NCBI GenBank assembly: GCA_963556195.1
Contig: OY744531.1
Location: 55,038,700 to 55,102,699, forward strand
Direction of reading: 5' to 3'
Source of the DNA: Sepiola atlantica
Lineage: Eukaryota; Mollusca; Cephalopoda; Sepiida; Sepiolidae
Length of the DNA: 64,000 bases
Every line of letters begins with the position of its first letter. Position 1 is the stretch's first letter. This document shows positions 1 to 9,515 of this stretch, one piece after another. Under the pieces are notes generated by a model, which did no database searches, was not told the origin of the DNA, and saw only the letters and a program-made list of their open reading frames with translations. The position numbers and the translations under genes were made by a program.

Positions 1-1984
1 GGGATTGGGGCCCAGCCTCTTTTTCTTGTGAAACGGCACGTTTGGCCACCTTTCTGTCCCGGGTGAACTTTTTCACTGTCTCTCGAGCCGGGGCCGGGCC
101 AGCGTCACCCTCCATCTTCTCCCCTTCCGATTCGGACGATGAAGATGTTGACGAAGGTAGTGACAGGGGAACCTCGGTTTTTCGTTTCGTGGCCGCTGCC
201 GTGCTAGATGTTTGCTGCGGCTCCTTATCGGTGGGCATATCCACGCTCATTGACTTGGCGGGACCCCGCATCCCTTTTACTTCAGAGGGCTGCACTTTGG
301 AGGAGGGCTTCTGTGGTTTGTTCTTTCGGACCACTGGGGTGAAACCCTCCTCGTCTTTTCCGGTTTTAGGAGCTGCTGATGCCGCTGGACCTCCCGGGGC
401 TGCGGCAGAAGGGGTCTTCTTGATTGGCGCCTTTTTTGGGCAGTCTTTCGCCATATGCCCCTTCTGCTCGCAGTGCCAGCAATGTGGCCTCCTGCCCTCG
501 ACGATGATAGACATCGACCAGGAGTCGCACTTGAGCAGTGGCGGTATCTTGTTGAAGCCATCCCGGTCCAAACGCATTTTAATTTTGTAGTCCCCTACCA
601 TTAGGTTATGGGGACCGCGGACCGGGATTATGGCTTCGACGTCCCCATATTGACTCATCACTGCACCTAGTTGCTCCGAGTCAATATAGCAGGGGACGCC
701 GAGGACAGTGACTAGTGTCCTCCTCCTGCTCAAGTACTCCGGCCTGAGGATCAGATGTTTATGCCTCAGGTCGGCCCTGGCCAACTTCTCTGCTTCCTGT
801 TCAGAGGGGAGTAAAAGGTCCCAGGTTGCGAAACCTCGACGGCAAATATATGTCGCCGGGACTTTCAGGGACCATAAAATCTCCCCTACCGTTTCGATCT
901 GGAGCCCAGCCAGCCCTTTGGTTCTGGAGTCGATGGTGACTAGCGAAACAATTCGCTTCGCTAGCCGTTCCACCGCTCCTGGCGCTGCTTTGATAACGCT
1001 ACCGTCGGTTAGTTCCTTGTACTTAGACTCGAACAACCGACGGTATTCTGACGGGCTTCTTTGCGACTGGGGTCCCCACTGGTCTTTAGGTGATTGGGCA
1101 GGAGAGTTGGTTTGCGCCGGAGTTGTAGGTGTTACAGCCTTCGTCGGCGACGGCGTCTTCTGCCCGGGAGGTATCGCCCATGAATTGGGTGTCTCCGCTG
1201 GTGTTGATGAGAGGGACGGCCACTCCTTTGGAGCTGTTTCCGGCGTTGTTGCCGGCGGAGTGGCCGCCTTGGTTCCTCTTTTGCCAGCGACATCCGCTGC
1301 TCCTTTCTTTGGTACAGTATGTGCCGCCCTCATCTTCCTCGGCCTGGACTGCCGCATGTTAGTCTGGGCCGGAACGTCTGGAGTCAGCTGCAGAACTTCC
1401 ATGCTGCTGTCTCTGCTACTGCCACGACTGCTCACAGGGCTGTGGTCGCTGCAGACACTGCTGTCGCTGCAAATGCTGCTGTCACTTCCAAAGAGTTCTT
1501 GGGTGAGGTTGCGGCATTGAGCAGAGTCCCTGTCAATGTGGGCTGGCGGCTGATCTGGGTCGGTGGCCCCTTCTTTGTGGGACTCCACCGACCGGGTCGC
1601 TCTTACTCCTGGAGGCAGGCGGCCTTTTCGCCTACTACCAGGCGGGCTGACGGTTGAAGCCCGGCGAGCGATTGGTACAGTGGGGAGTCGTTCCCACCGA
1701 CCCAGATCACCTCTAGGATCTGAGCTATCCTGGGTGGAGCTGCCGGGGACAGCAGCGTGCAAGCTAACAGGGCTCCCGCCTAAGGCGGCAGACCCTGATC
1801 TACTTTCAGTGCTGGGAGCGGCACTGGCGGACGTACTGGGCACGACGCCTATGGCGGCGTGACCGTCCTGCTGTTTGAGGTCTGCTCCCTCCCCGACCTG
1901 AGACCGTCGCCTCAGTTCGGAAAAGGAGCCCGGGCTAGACAAAGACTCTGCAGCAGAGCCCGGACCACTCCTCCCCTCTTCCAT
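1..1984 (-). CDS. ORF1 gag-like protein, U1 copy (partial, C-terminus outside window)
   Basis: The ATG is at 1982-1984 on the minus strand and the frame stays open to the window edge, giving residues 1 to about 661. The Ser/Pro-rich N-terminal region, the globular segment before the zinc knuckle, and the CCHC knuckle (residues 502-515) are all present. The C-terminal conserved domain and the stop lie outside. The copy carries the same variants as U2: V204, Q207, T208, N209 and R219 in the N-terminal block, and V581, G629 and Q653 after the knuckle. The role is inferred to be RNA binding and particle formation for its own transcript. Confidence 0.9.
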   Translation of the reverse strand, partial: MEEGRSGPGSAAESLSSPGSFSELRRRSQVGEGADLKQQDGHAAIGVVPSTSASAAPSTESRSGSAALGGSPVSLHAAVPGSSTQDSSDPRGDLGRWERLPTVPIARRASTVSPPGSRRKGRLPPGVRATRSVESHKEGATDPDQPPAHIDRDSAQCRNLTQELFGSDSSICSDSSVCSDHSPVSSRGSSRDSSMEVLQLTPDVPAQTNMRQSRPRKMRAAHTVPKKGAADVAGKRGTKAATPPATTPETAPKEWPSLSSTPAETPNSWAIPPGQKTPSPTKAVTPTTPAQTNSPAQSPKDQWGPQSQRSPSEYRRLFESKYKELTDGSVIKAAPGAVERLAKRIVSLVTIDSRTKGLAGLQIETVGEILWSLKVPATYICRRGFATWDLLLPSEQEAEKLARADLRHKHLILRPEYLSRRRTLVTVLGVPCYIDSEQLGAVMSQYGDVEAIIPVRGPHNLMVGDYKIKMRLDRDGFNKIPPLLKCDSWSMSIIVEGRRPHCWHCEQKGHMAKDCPKKAPIKKTPSAAAPGGPAASAAPKTGKDEEGFTPVVRKNKPQKPSSKVQPSEVKGMRGPAKSMSVDMPTDKEPQQTSSTAAATKRKTEVPLSLPSSTSSSSESEGEKMEGDAGPAPARETVKKFTRDRKVAKRAVSQEKEAGPQS

Positions 1985-2268
1985 CCAACTCCCGGCTAGA
2001 GACCCGCCGATTCGGATTCAGGAAGACCGTCGCCAAAAGGTACGTAAGTCAGACCCGAAACCTGCCAGCTGCTTAAGTCAAGCCTGGGGGTTGGACACCT
2101 GCAAGAGAAGGGAACAAAAAGATTAATACAATGGAACCGCCCAACAGGGGCGGCCACCCAAGAGGGGTGTGAAGAGACAAATTGCCCAACAGGGGCTAGT
2201 CTAAGGGGACAGAGAGAGTCCCCTGATGATTTAGCTTTAAACTGGGCGGGGCCCAAGTAGCTGGTCTC

Positions 2269-2300
2269 CTCTTAGGCAATCACAAGTGATTGCCTAAGAG
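2269..2300 (-). repeat. 5' UTR hairpin of U1
   Basis: A perfect inverted repeat has 15-bp arms (CTCTTAGGCAATCAC and its complement) around a 2-nt centre, AA on the plus strand. It lies about 50 nt inside the element's 5' end and would fold near the 5' end of the transcript. Confidence 0.85.
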
Positions 2301-3057
2301 TTGCCTGAAAAAATACAAGACGAGTCAAGATTTTAAAAGGCGGGAGAAAATCAATTTATTTATCCAAAAATTTGTACATAAATAATCAGATGTGGCACAA
2401 GGCCAAAAAAGGGGTATGGGGGGGAAGATGGGGGTCGGGGGTCGTCCACTTGGTCTATGAATACCCTAAAAACTAGTTTCAGTCACCACAATACCACATT
2501 CACTCTATGGACTTAAGCTACTTAAAATATCCCCAGGTGTTTCAATGAATTTTATTTACAATAGATATTTACATGTGTGATGATGGGAGTGGGAGAACAA
2601 AAAACTAAGCCTTAAATAATCCCCCAAAAATAAATAAAAATAAAAGTGATGATAAAAATAAAGAACCAAAGAAAATGCTAATTAAGGTGTGTTAGTAAGG
2701 TACCCCCCATCCTATCTAGAGTATGAGCTGCTCGCTGTCTTCTGGTACAGACCGAAAGCAAGAGAGTAAGCTCCTAATTGGGAGTGGGCGTTTCTATGGG
2801 GGCAAAAGAAATGGAGGGATGGGTTTGTCGGGATGTGCGGTGTCCTTCAGGATAAGAACTATTATGGCGGGTCGGGGATATAAAATAAATTAGGGAGCGG
2901 GCATCCTGAAGGAGTTCTGACACCTAAAATAAAGCTGGGGGCAAAGAGCTCATTTACGCTACTAGCTAATAGGGACTGCGCCCAAAATTTACTGGTCAGT
3001 TTTTAAGGGGATTTTTGTTTTTCGACAAAGATGCTTTAAGGTCGCTGTGTGCCATGC

Positions 3058-6000
3058 CTAGGCAGGGAACACGAACTCGAATCTATTCCGCGTGAACACG
3101 CATAAGCTAGCGGTGTGTATCCACCTACTTTCGAAAAGTGGAGAAGGCAACCTCCTTCTATCAGATTTGATTTTGATTTTAAGCTGGTGTTTAAAATACG
3201 AAATCAAATCATAATAAGAAGGCGGCGCCCCCCCACGCCCTATCTCTAAGCGAGAAGTATACACCACGAGTCTAGCTACGGCTAAGATCGCGAGCAAAAC
3301 CATACGTTTCTCCCTGGGCCACAAGGGGTCCATGTTGAAGACCACGGATGCTAAATCCAAGCACGTCACCCGATCGGGGGTGATGCGAGCCGTCACCTCG
3401 CCGACATACGTCCAAAATTCACGAAGTTTGGAGCAGGTGAAAAAGGCATGTTCCGCCGTTTCAATTTCATCTTCCTCGCAACGTGGGCAAAAGGGGCTGA
3501 TAGCCATACCAATTTTGAATCGTATGTCATTGAGGGGTAACACATTTCGAACCAATCGCCAGGTCAGAGAGAACTCAGAATTATTGAGATAGCTCCTGCC
3601 TGGCGCCCAATTCCACTGAGAGCGAGCCTCCTCCTCCGACAATCCAAGTCGCTCCCCAAGAGGATCCGAAGCGGTCCCCACCACTAACTCCCGATAGAAT
3701 GTCCTTCTAGACCGGGCGAGGTCACTGGACCCCGGCAGCACTCTGAGCGCAGCTCGGCATTCGTTGAAGAACTGCGATTGACTCCTTGGCTTACGTCGGC
3801 ATTCGGCCAAGTGGTCAGGGATGAGGTTAGGAAAAGCGCTTCCAACCGCAGGGCCCCACGCAGACTCCTCTGTCAAGGTTCGGCTCAGGAATGATAACCG
3901 CTCGGCATACAAATGGCTCGCCAAGTCGGGCATTCCCAAGCCTCCCACATCAGGACGTTGAGTACAGACCTGTCTACGGACTAGCGGCTTCCCCTTTGCC
4001 CACAAAAGCGAGAAAAGGAGACGCGTTAAAACCGCTCGGCGGTCCGCAGGCAGAGGTAGTACAGCCAATCGGTAAAGGATGAGCGGAAAGACGTACGTGA
4101 CGCACGCCTCAGCCCGACCTTTAAGGGAAAGCCCCCTTCGAAGCCAAATCCTTACAGACGCTTCGACCTTAGACTGTACTTCCGACCAGTTCTTATCAAG
4201 CTGGAGACCGGGTCCGAACCATACGCCGAGGATCCGAACCGGGCCGTCAGTCCAGTTGAAAAGGCCCGGGAGCGCAGCCGCGCCACTCCAGGCAGCCAAC
4301 CTTAGGCCATTGGATTTGCTAAGGTTGACTTTGGCCCCTGTCACTTTTTCGTACCTTCTGAGTGCCTTAGTCACCGCGAGAATGTCTCGAAAGCACGACA
4401 CAAACACGGTGACATCATCGGCATACGCGGATACCCTGGCTCGCGCACCGCCAGGAAGAGCAATACCGCGTAGGGCCAGTCCAGGCTCCCCGATCCTAAG
4501 CCTGCGGAGAAAAGGCTCCAAGGCAAGGACGTAAAGCAGGGGAGACAGCGGACATCCCTGACGTGCCGACCGAGAGACGGCAAAAGACTCCGATCGCATT
4601 CCATTCACTTGCACCACTGCCGTCGGCCCGCGATACAAAATGGAGATCCATCTGCGGAAGTCCGGTGTAAAACCGGAGGCCTCTAAAACAGATCCCAGGA
4701 ACCGATGGTCGACCCTGTCAAAAGCTTTGGACTGATCTAAATTGATCAGCGCGGCTTCGGTGTCGTCTTCTAATCCCTCTATGATCGTGCGCATCAGATG
4801 CAAGTTGTTTTGAATCGATCTCCCCTTCACAGCATAATTCTGATCAGGTTCGACCAACTCAGCGATAACAAGCTGCAACCGATTTGCAAGAACTTTGGCC
4901 AAAATCTTTAAATCTGTGTTTAGCAGAGTTATGGGCCTGTAATCGTCTAATTCCCCACCATCTTGGCCCTTTTTCTGAAGCAATGTGATCACTCCCTTGG
5001 TGACTTGACCGGGGATGGAACCCTGTTCAAACCAGTGATTGAAAACATTGACCAGAATAGGTACGAAGATGTGCGACAGCCTCAAGAACAATTCATAGGG
5101 CAAACCATCGAGTCCCGGCGATTTGTCGTAGCCGACCTGCTTCAGTGCAGCCAAGACCTCACACTCTGTAACGCGCCCATCACAGCTAGCCGCTCGGGCC
5201 GCCTCCAGGCGGGGCGAGCCAGCTAAATAGCTGCCAAACTCCTCGACGCGGAGTCCGGGCAGTTGGGTGAACCGTTCCATGAAATGCTCACGAAATCCCC
5301 GGCAAATCTCCCGAGCCGACACAAGGGTGTGTCCTTCCGGGTGTTTGACTTGACGAATGAGACCGACCGAGCTGCGACGAAGTGGAGTTCTACGCTCTTG
5401 CGCGTCCACATTCACGGCTTCGTTGGACACTCTATCTAGCCTAGCTCTAACTACTTGACCCTCATACCGCACGTTAGCCGCACGTTTCAGGTCCCCCTTA
5501 GCTAGCTCTATGCCTAGGGAATCCCCCCCAGCCACCGCCCGGGCCAGCTTATTTTCTAAACGCTTTTCTGTTTCTGCCTTATTTAGGGCGAGGCGTTGGC
5601 TATATTGAACAGAAAAGCGCCTAATGCCAACTTTGGCGTTAACCCACCACTTACTCCCGGTTACCGCCCCTACTAATCCCTTTTGAAAGTTAAGAGATAG
5701 CTGCTCCCGGAAGTCACGTATCTCCAGTAAGGAGGTATTTAACTTCCAGTAGCTAGCTACCTTGTGTGTCTTAGGGGCTAACTCCAGACTGGCCACAAGT
5801 AACTTGTGGTCAGAATGGCCTAACCAGTGGAACGTGGGACAAGAGATATAATCTACGTTGCCTCTTCTAATTAGCAATCTATCCAAGTAAGAACTTGAAT
5901 GGAAAGTGCCGCTAGCGAGCCACGTCCACATCTCCCGCCCTGGGTGATCGATACGAAATCTGTCGACCAGATCGCATTGAGCCATCAGATCAGACAGACT

Positions 6001-6492
6001 TGTCTCACACCTATCCGACCCACTAGGTCCCCCCACCTTATCTATCCTGGGATCAAGGATGGCATTCCAATCTCCCACTAGGATTAGCCGCTCCGAACCA
6101 CCGAGAAACCCCTCCAACCCCCGGAAAAAGGAAACCCTCTCACGAATGGAATTGGGCGCATAAACCGCGACGATTCGAAACATGGCACTATTCACGGCAA
6201 CATCAGCCACGACCAGTCTGCCATCAGCATCCGCGTGAACAACGTTTACCCTTGCTAACAGAGTGCGTCTAACTAACAGCGAAACTCCCCGAGCAGAACG
6301 GTCACCAAAAGCTGAAAAAACATCGAAATGTTCCGACAGCAGTCGGTGATCGTCCATCGAAACATAGTGAGTTTCCTGTACCGCAGCCACATCTAATTCA
6401 AGAGCCTTGAGATCCCCCAGTATGCGGGCTGCTTTGCTTAAGGATCTCAAGCCTCTCGCGTTCAAGCTTCCTAGTTTCAAGGTCGTAGCCAT
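3058..6492 (-). CDS. ORF2: APE-type endonuclease / reverse transcriptase, U2 copy
   Basis: This 1144-aa protein should nick target DNA and prime cDNA synthesis on the element's own RNA in the nucleus (target-primed reverse transcription). Residues 5-235 are an APE-like endonuclease: N11, E40 in QETHY, D141 and N143 in GDWNAILD, D204/R205, and SDH at 227-229. Residues about 450-760 are the reverse transcriptase: DYRPITLLNTD at 517-527, LDQSKAFDRV with D586, RQGCPLSP at 644-651, and YADD at 690-693. A Cys/His motif at C1002, C1005, H1015 and C1020 matches the zf-RVT type found near the end of such proteins. There is no RNase H domain. The frame is open upstream to a TTG at 6508, but the first ATG is at 6490-6492, 4 nt after the ORF1 stop, so I start there. 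Copy-specific residues are A643 just before RQG (V in the other copies), A1089, P1118 and E1121. Confidence 0.95.
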   Translation of the reverse strand: MATTLKLGSLNARGLRSLSKAARILGDLKALELDVAAVQETHYVSMDDHRLLSEHFDVFSAFGDRSARGVSLLVRRTLLARVNVVHADADGRLVVADVAVNSAMFRIVAVYAPNSIRERVSFFRGLEGFLGGSERLILVGDWNAILDPRIDKVGGPSGSDRCETSLSDLMAQCDLVDRFRIDHPGREMWTWLASGTFHSSSYLDRLLIRRGNVDYISCPTFHWLGHSDHKLLVASLELAPKTHKVASYWKLNTSLLEIRDFREQLSLNFQKGLVGAVTGSKWWVNAKVGIRRFSVQYSQRLALNKAETEKRLENKLARAVAGGDSLGIELAKGDLKRAANVRYEGQVVRARLDRVSNEAVNVDAQERRTPLRRSSVGLIRQVKHPEGHTLVSAREICRGFREHFMERFTQLPGLRVEEFGSYLAGSPRLEAARAASCDGRVTECEVLAALKQVGYDKSPGLDGLPYELFLRLSHIFVPILVNVFNHWFEQGSIPGQVTKGVITLLQKKGQDGGELDDYRPITLLNTDLKILAKVLANRLQLVIAELVEPDQNYAVKGRSIQNNLHLMRTIIEGLEDDTEAALINLDQSKAFDRVDHRFLGSVLEASGFTPDFRRWISILYRGPTAVVQVNGMRSESFAVSRSARQGCPLSPLLYVLALEPFLRRLRIGEPGLALRGIALPGGARARVSAYADDVTVFVSCFRDILAVTKALRRYEKVTGAKVNLSKSNGLRLAAWSGAAALPGLFNWTDGPVRILGVWFGPGLQLDKNWSEVQSKVEASVRIWLRRGLSLKGRAEACVTYVFPLILYRLAVLPLPADRRAVLTRLLFSLLWAKGKPLVRRQVCTQRPDVGGLGMPDLASHLYAERLSFLSRTLTEESAWGPAVGSAFPNLIPDHLAECRRKPRSQSQFFNECRAALRVLPGSSDLARSRRTFYRELVVGTASDPLGERLGLSEEEARSQWNWAPGRSYLNNSEFSLTWRLVRNVLPLNDIRFKIGMAISPFCPRCEEDEIETAEHAFFTCSKLREFWTYVGEVTARITPDRVTCLDLASVVFNMDPLWPREKRMVLLAILAVARLVVYTSRLEIGRGGAPPSYYDLISYFKHQLKIKIKSDRRRLPSPLFESRWIHTASLCVFTRNRFEFVFPA

Positions 6493-6496
6493 TGCA

Positions 6497-9199
6497 CTAG
6501 TCAGTGTCAATCAGCGGCCTAAAGTCTTTGTCATTCAGGATGCCGACGGCATGCCCGATATTGCCAGTGAGCAATTCCGACGACGCGCGGCCGTCTCGGG
6601 AGATGCCCCCGACATCCAGGGGGAAGGTTAACTTTAAAGCTCTATAAAAAGAAGGGTGGACGTAAATGGGGATCCTCCCTTCACATTTATCCCTCAGATC
6701 GTCGAGGGAGTTGTGCCCTTCTTCCACCAACGTTAGACCCAGGCTCGCATCCTTTGCTGCTTCTATCATTCGCCACATGGATTTTGTGCGGCGAATTTTC
6801 GTCTTCCTGACGAACGTGATCAGCAAAGGAGCATCGGGGAAGTTGGACGGGTTGGTAGTGTCCAGACCCTGGGTCTTCGTAAGGAGCTGCAGCGGCCTGA
6901 GCGCGCTTCTTTGCTGCGGCGTGAGCTCGGCAGCGGCGTGGTGCAGATCTGCTTCGCAGATGAGGTCCCCTGGCAGGAAGGGGAGCTTTCTCGTCTTCTC
7001 CTTTCTTGTAGGGGAGGGCGACGCTTTTTGTTTCTTGGCCTGTTTGGCCACATTGGGAGTTTTGGACCCCGACTCTTCCTTTCGAGACAGAGAGCGGGAA
7101 CTAGCTGGGGGAGTTTCAGTGGGGGAAGGGGATTTCTGCTCAGTGGTGGGTTTAGGTTTTGGGGATTCGGGGGACTGAGCAGGAGAGATAGTCATCTCTA
7201 CGGACATCGGGGCGGGGGATTGGGGCCCAGCCTCTTTTTCTTGTGAAACGGCACGTTTGGCCACCTTTCTGTCCCGGGTGAACTTTTTCACTGTCTCTCG
7301 AGCCGGGGCCGGGCCAGCGTCACCCTCCATCTTCTCCCCTTCCGATTCGGACGATGAAGATGTTGACGAAGGTAGTGACAGGGGAACCTCGGTTTTTCGT
7401 TTCGTGGCCGCTGCCGTGCTAGATGTTTGCTGCGGCTCCTTATCGGTGGGCATATCCACGCTCATTGACTTGGCGGGACCCCGCATCCCTTTTACTTCAG
7501 AGGGCTGCACTTTGGAGGAGGGCTTCTGTGGTTTGTTCTTTCGGACCACTGGGGTGAAACCCTCCTCGTCTTTTCCGGTTTTAGGAGCTGCTGATGCCGC
7601 TGGACCTCCCGGGGCTGCGGCAGAAGGGGTCTTCTTGATTGGCGCCTTTTTTGGGCAGTCTTTCGCCATATGCCCCTTCTGCTCGCAGTGCCAGCAATGT
7701 GGCCTCCTGCCCTCGACGATGATAGACATCGACCAGGAGTCGCACTTGAGCAGTGGCGGTATCTTGTTGAAGCCATCCCGGTCCAAACGCATTTTAATTT
7801 TGTAGTCCCCTACCATTAGGTTATGGGGACCGCGGACCGGGATTATGGCTTCGACGTCCCCATATTGACTCATCACTGCACCTAGTTGCTCCGAGTCAAT
7901 ATAGCAGGGGACGCCGAGGACAGTGACTAGTGTCCTCCTCCTGCTCAAGTACTCCGGCCTGAGGATCAGATGTTTATGCCTCAGGTCGGCCCTGGCCAAC
8001 TTCTCTGCTTCCTGTTCAGAGGGGAGTAAAAGGTCCCAGGTTGCGAAACCTCGACGGCAAATATATGTCGCCGGGACTTTCAGGGACCATAAAATCTCCC
8101 CTACCGTTTCGATCTGGAGCCCAGCCAGCCCTTTGGTTCTGGAGTCGATGGTGACTAGCGAAACAATTCGCTTCGCTAGCCGTTCCACCGCTCCTGGCGC
8201 TGCTTTGATAACGCTACCGTCGGTTAGTTCCTTGTACTTAGACTCGAACAACCGACGGTATTCTGACGGGCTTCTTTGCGACTGGGGTCCCCACTGGTCT
8301 TTAGGTGATTGGGCAGGAGAGTTGGTTTGCGCCGGAGTTGTAGGTGTTACAGCCTTCGTCGGCGACGGCGTCTTCTGCCCGGGAGGTATCGCCCATGAAT
8401 TGGGTGTCTCCGCTGGTGTTGATGAGAGGGACGGCCACTCCTTTGGAGCTGTTTCCGGCGTTGTTGCCGGCGGAGTGGCCGCCTTGGTTCCTCTTTTGCC
8501 AGCGACATCCGCTGCTCCTTTCTTTGGTACAGTATGTGCCGCCCTCATCTTCCTCGGCCTGGACTGCCGCATGTTAGTCTGGGCCGGAACGTCTGGAGTC
8601 AGCTGCAGAACTTCCATGCTGCTGTCTCTGCTACTGCCACGACTGCTCACAGGGCTGTGGTCGCTGCAGACACTGCTGTCGCTGCAAATGCTGCTGTCAC
8701 TTCCAAAGAGTTCTTGGGTGAGGTTGCGGCATTGAGCAGAGTCCCTGTCAATGTGGGCTGGCGGCTGATCTGGGTCGGTGGCCCCTTCTTTGTGGGACTC
8801 CACCGACCGGGTCGCTCTTACTCCTGGAGGCAGGCGGCCTTTTCGCCTACTACCAGGCGGGCTGACGGTTGAAGCCCGGCGAGCGATTGGTACAGTGGGG
8901 AGTCGTTCCCACCGACCCAGATCACCTCTAGGATCTGAGCTATCCTGGGTGGAGCTGCCGGGGACAGCAGCGTGCAAGCTAACAGGGCTCCCGCCTAAGG
9001 CGGCAGACCCTGATCTACTTTCAGTGCTGGGAGCGGCACTGGCGGACGTACTGGGCACGACGCCTATGGCGGCGTGACCGTCCTGCTGTTTGAGGTCTGC
9101 TCCCTCCCCGACCTGAGACCGTCGCCTCAGTTCGGAAAAGGAGCCCGGGCTAGACAAAGACTCTGCAGCAGAGCCCGGACCACTCCTCCCCTCTTCCAT
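6497..9199 (-). CDS. ORF1 gag-like nucleic-acid-binding protein, U2 copy
   Basis: This 900-aa protein starts at an ATG (9197-9199) and stops at TAG (6497-6499). Residues 1-310 are Ser/Pro/Thr-rich and probably disordered, including a Ser/Asp/Cys-rich patch at 166-190. Residues about 310-500 look globular and resemble the segment that precedes the zinc knuckle in ZCCHC3-like and Tx1-type gag proteins. A canonical CCHC knuckle follows (C502, C505, H510, C515). Residues 520-735 are a basic, Ser/Pro-rich linker. Residues 735-900 form a second conserved globular region that I do not recognise. The role is inferred: it packages the element's RNA and acts as a chaperone for ORF2. Variants seen only here among complete copies include S819, N830, S850 and N889; others span V204 to P225. 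Confidence 0.93.
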   Translation of the reverse strand: MEEGRSGPGSAAESLSSPGSFSELRRRSQVGEGADLKQQDGHAAIGVVPSTSASAAPSTESRSGSAALGGSPVSLHAAVPGSSTQDSSDPRGDLGRWERLPTVPIARRASTVSPPGSRRKGRLPPGVRATRSVESHKEGATDPDQPPAHIDRDSAQCRNLTQELFGSDSSICSDSSVCSDHSPVSSRGSSRDSSMEVLQLTPDVPAQTNMRQSRPRKMRAAHTVPKKGAADVAGKRGTKAATPPATTPETAPKEWPSLSSTPAETPNSWAIPPGQKTPSPTKAVTPTTPAQTNSPAQSPKDQWGPQSQRSPSEYRRLFESKYKELTDGSVIKAAPGAVERLAKRIVSLVTIDSRTKGLAGLQIETVGEILWSLKVPATYICRRGFATWDLLLPSEQEAEKLARADLRHKHLILRPEYLSRRRTLVTVLGVPCYIDSEQLGAVMSQYGDVEAIIPVRGPHNLMVGDYKIKMRLDRDGFNKIPPLLKCDSWSMSIIVEGRRPHCWHCEQKGHMAKDCPKKAPIKKTPSAAAPGGPAASAAPKTGKDEEGFTPVVRKNKPQKPSSKVQPSEVKGMRGPAKSMSVDMPTDKEPQQTSSTAAATKRKTEVPLSLPSSTSSSSESEGEKMEGDAGPAPARETVKKFTRDRKVAKRAVSQEKEAGPQSPAPMSVEMTISPAQSPESPKPKPTTEQKSPSPTETPPASSRSLSRKEESGSKTPNVAKQAKKQKASPSPTRKEKTRKLPFLPGDLICEADLHHAAAELTPQQRSALRPLQLLTKTQGLDTTNPSNFPDAPLLITFVRKTKIRRTKSMWRMIEAAKDASLGLTLVEEGHNSLDDLRDKCEGRIPIYVHPSFYRALKLTFPLDVGGISRDGRASSELLTGNIGHAVGILNDKDFRPLIDTD

Positions 9200-9483
9200 C
9201 CAACTCCCGGCTAGAGACCCGCCGATTCGGATTCAGGAAGACCGTCGCCAAAAGGTACGTAAGTCAGACCCGAAACCTGCCAGCTGCTTAAGTCAAGCCT
9301 GGGGGTTGGACACCTGCAAGAGAAGGGAACAAAAAGATTAATACAATGGAACCGCCCAACAGGGGCGGCCACCCAAGAGGGGTGTGAAGAGACAAATTGC
9401 CCAACAGGGGCTAGTCTAAGGGGACAGAGAGAGTCCCCTGATGATTTAGCTTTAAACTGGGCGGGGCCCAAGTAGCTGGTCTC

Positions 9484-9515
9484 CTCTTAGGCAATCACAA
9501 GTGATTGCCTAAGAG
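9484..9515 (-). repeat. 5' UTR hairpin of U2
   Basis: The 15-bp arms are identical to those of U1, and the plus-strand centre is AA. Confidence 0.85.

Larger units (their letters stand above)
1..2352 (-). mobile_element. Tx1-like non-LTR retrotransposon, unit U1 (5' portion only)
   Basis: This is the 5' third of a retrotransposon unit cut by the window start. It holds the N-terminal 661 codons of ORF1 and the 5' UTR (1985-2352). It matches 7216-9567 of U2, and I saw no difference by eye. The array therefore continues to the left of the window. The 5' end is placed at 2352/2353, where the shared 5' UTR gives way to the AT-rich 3' tail of the next unit. Confidence 0.9.

Noticed and set aside
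42..1520. Plus-strand frames of 182 and 270 codons (and copies in each unit)
   Set aside because: They lie antisense to ORF1 in every unit, the first starts at TTG, and they contain no recognisable domain. They are shadows of the ORF1 codon pattern.
1996..2256. 86-codon minus-strand frame in the 5' UTR of each unit
   Set aside because: It begins at TTG with no ATG near its start and has no domain. An uORF role cannot be supported.
3332..5226. Plus-strand frames of 63-151 codons opposite ORF2
   Set aside because: They are antisense shadows of the reverse transcriptase gene.
6493..6510. Starting ORF2 at the upstream TTG so that it overlaps ORF1
   Set aside because: The first ATG lies 4 nt after the ORF1 stop and the conserved endonuclease begins right after it.
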